This document shows positions 5,299 to 6,248 of a stretch of 6,248 bases of DNA, piece after piece. The DNA is from Nitrospiraceae bacterium (GTDB taxonomy: Bacteria > Nitrospirota > Nitrospiria > Nitrospirales > Nitrospiraceae). The stretch spans positions 1 to 6,248 of the forward strand of contig JACVSD010000105.1 of the NCBI GenBank assembly GCA_014534095.1, given 5' to 3'. How positions within the stretch are numbered: the first letter of the stretch is position 1; each line of letters starts with the position of its first letter. A program made the translations under genes and the position numbers. The notes under the pieces were generated by a model. The model made no database searches. It was not told where the DNA came from and saw nothing but the letters and a program-made list of their open reading frames with translations.

Positions 5299-6248
5299 GT
5301 GAAGACGAACCCTCAAGACGACCTTCTTCTGCATGGTGTCAGAATCACGCACCCGAGCCGCGTCGTGTTTGAAGAAGGGAACATCACCAAAGGAGACGTG
5401 GCTCGGTATTATGCGTCCGTCGCGCCCTTGCTCTTGCGAGAGATACACAGCCGGCCGATCAGTTTGCTGAGATGTCCCAGCGGCATCAAGGCGGATTGTT
5501 TCTACCAGCGCAATATTGGGTTCGGGCTGGGGGCGGATGTCTATCCGTTTTTATGGGACTATAAAGGCAGCAGCTACAAGTATATCTATGTGAAGGACGC
5601 CAAGGGGATCATGGAAATGATCCAGATGGGCGTCATTGAAATCCATCCCTGGGGCGCCACGATCGATAAGATTCATACCCCGGATCGGATGATCTTTGAT
5701 CTGGATCCGGATCCGAGCGTGCCGTTCTCGAAGGTGAAAGAAGCCGCGCTTGAGATTAAAGCTCGGCTCACCCAGGCGGGACTGGACAGTTTCTTGAAGT
5801 GCACGGGTGGCAAAGGCCTGCATGTAATCGTGTCGCTGGCACCCGTCACCCCCTGGGAAGAAGTCAAAGACTGGGCCTCGGCCTTTGCGCATCAGATGGT
5901 CGACGAGGCGCCGGACACCTACGTGGCCACCATCACCAAGTCGAAGCGCAAAGGGAAGATCCTCATCGACTTTTTCCGGAACGATTATACCGCCACGGGT
6001 GTCGCCGCGTATTCACTGCGTGCACGGCCCGGAGCGCCGGTCGCCGTGCCTCTCGAATGGCGGGAGCTCACCAAATTGGGACGCGCGAACCAATTCGACA
6101 TGGAGACGGTGCTCGCAAGAATACAAGGGCAACCGGCGGAGACGGCATGGCCCCAGCAGCCCCTGCCGAAGACGACGATACAAGGGATTCCCAGGCATGG
6201 CAGAAACAGCAAAGCTATTCCCCATGGAGGCGCTCCTCGTCGGTCAGC
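5299..6248 (+). CDS. ligD: LigD-type NHEJ polymerase/primase domain protein (3'-partial)
   Basis: The frame opens after a TAA at 5281 and the first usable start is GTG 5299, with a weak AGG 7 nt upstream. It stays open to the window end (at least 316 residues). The match to the archaeo-eukaryotic-primase-like polymerase domain of LigD begins at once (VRITHP, ITKGDVARYY at 29-38). Further family segments are LLRCPSG (56-62) with FYQ (68-70), the metal-binding DLD at Asp134/Asp136, the GGKGLH nucleotide-binding motif (170-175), and a third acidic residue, Asp224 in LIDFFRND. The final part of the domain runs to about residue 275 (DMETVLARI). Such enzymes fill gaps and add nucleotides at double-strand breaks, preferring ribonucleotides, together with Ku and ligase. 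No ligase or phosphoesterase domain precedes it, so it looks like a stand-alone polymerase. Residues 276-316 are a Pro/Gln-rich then basic tail without family features, overlapped by a probable ligase start in another frame. Confidence 0.92.
   Translation, partial: MKTNPQDDLLLHGVRITHPSRVVFEEGNITKGDVARYYASVAPLLLREIHSRPISLLRCPSGIKADCFYQRNIGFGLGADVYPFLWDYKGSSYKYIYVKDAKGIMEMIQMGVIEIHPWGATIDKIHTPDRMIFDLDPDPSVPFSKVKEAALEIKARLTQAGLDSFLKCTGGKGLHVIVSLAPVTPWEEVKDWASAFAHQMVDEAPDTYVATITKSKRKGKILIDFFRNDYTATGVAAYSLRARPGAPVAVPLEWRELTKLGRANQFDMETVLARIQGQPAETAWPQQPLPKTTIQGIPRHGRNSKAIPHGGAPRRS
6197..6248 (+). CDS. Probable ATP-dependent DNA ligase N-terminus (3'-partial)
   Basis: An ATG at 6197 opens a frame different from the polymerase and runs to the window end, giving 17 residues: MAETAKLFPMEALLVGQ. 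AAGGGA ends 9 nt upstream. The pattern PMEALLV resembles the segment that, in LigD-type and related ATP-dependent ligases, precedes the adenylation domain (a Pro-Met-x-A-x-Leu stretch some residues before the lysine motif). The catalytic KxDG motif would lie beyond the window, so the assignment rests on this short match and on position after a LigD polymerase. The frame overlaps the polymerase tail by at least 52 bp, suggesting coupled translation. An alternative is that it is not a gene, or that a frameshift splits one POL-LIG fusion. Confidence 0.5.
   Translation, partial: MAETAKLFPMEALLVGQ

Noticed and set aside
5551..5892. 113-residue minus-strand ORF in the LigD region
   Set aside because: It is a shadow of the polymerase domain, whose catalytic motifs are intact on the plus strand.

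Overview
This is GC-rich bacterial chromosomal DNA with tight gene packing, GTG starts on several genes, and Shine-Dalgarno sites of the GGAGG type. No rRNA, tRNA, insertion sequence, phage gene or CRISPR array is visible. The species cannot be named from the window. A free-living GC-rich bacterium is a safe statement; a Nitrospira-like organism is only a weak impression.

Layout, left to right. (1) Positions 1-753, plus strand: the C-terminal 250 residues of an unrecognised protein with a short coiled-coil stretch, a proline-rich linker and four tandem 21-22-residue repeats. (2) Positions 775-1164, minus strand, convergent with the first gene: a small unrecognised coiled-coil protein. (3) A perfect 13-bp inverted repeat at 1205-1236, possibly a terminator. 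(4) Positions 1293-2402, minus: a zinc-dependent, probably NADP(H)-using medium-chain alcohol dehydrogenase of the YahK / cinnamyl-alcohol-dehydrogenase-like group. (5) Positions 2641-4352, minus: a translationally coupled ABC-2 exporter pair, ATPase then permease, sharing a 4-bp ATGA overlap. (6) A divergent intergenic region of about 300 bp with candidate promoters on both strands. (7) Positions 4659-5123, plus: a stand-alone HAD phosphatase resembling the 3'-phosphatase domain of T4 polynucleotide kinase/phosphatase. (8) Positions 5299 to the window end, plus: a LigD-type NHEJ polymerase/primase domain as its own gene, overlapped in another frame by the apparent start of an ATP-dependent DNA ligase at 6197.

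The right-hand third is the most interesting part. A DNA-end-healing phosphatase, a LigD polymerase and (probably) a separate ligase lie in one direction and look like a DNA break-repair island. The activities that mycobacteria carry in one fused LigD appear to be split over separate genes here. Ku and a LigD-type 3'-phosphoesterase are not in the window. The ABC exporter and the alcohol dehydrogenase are ordinary accessory or housekeeping functions with no visible mechanistic link to the repair genes. Two palindromic sites with the same arms (CTAGG-N6-CCTAG) lie in two intergenic regions, one left of the dehydrogenase and one in front of the LigD polymerase.
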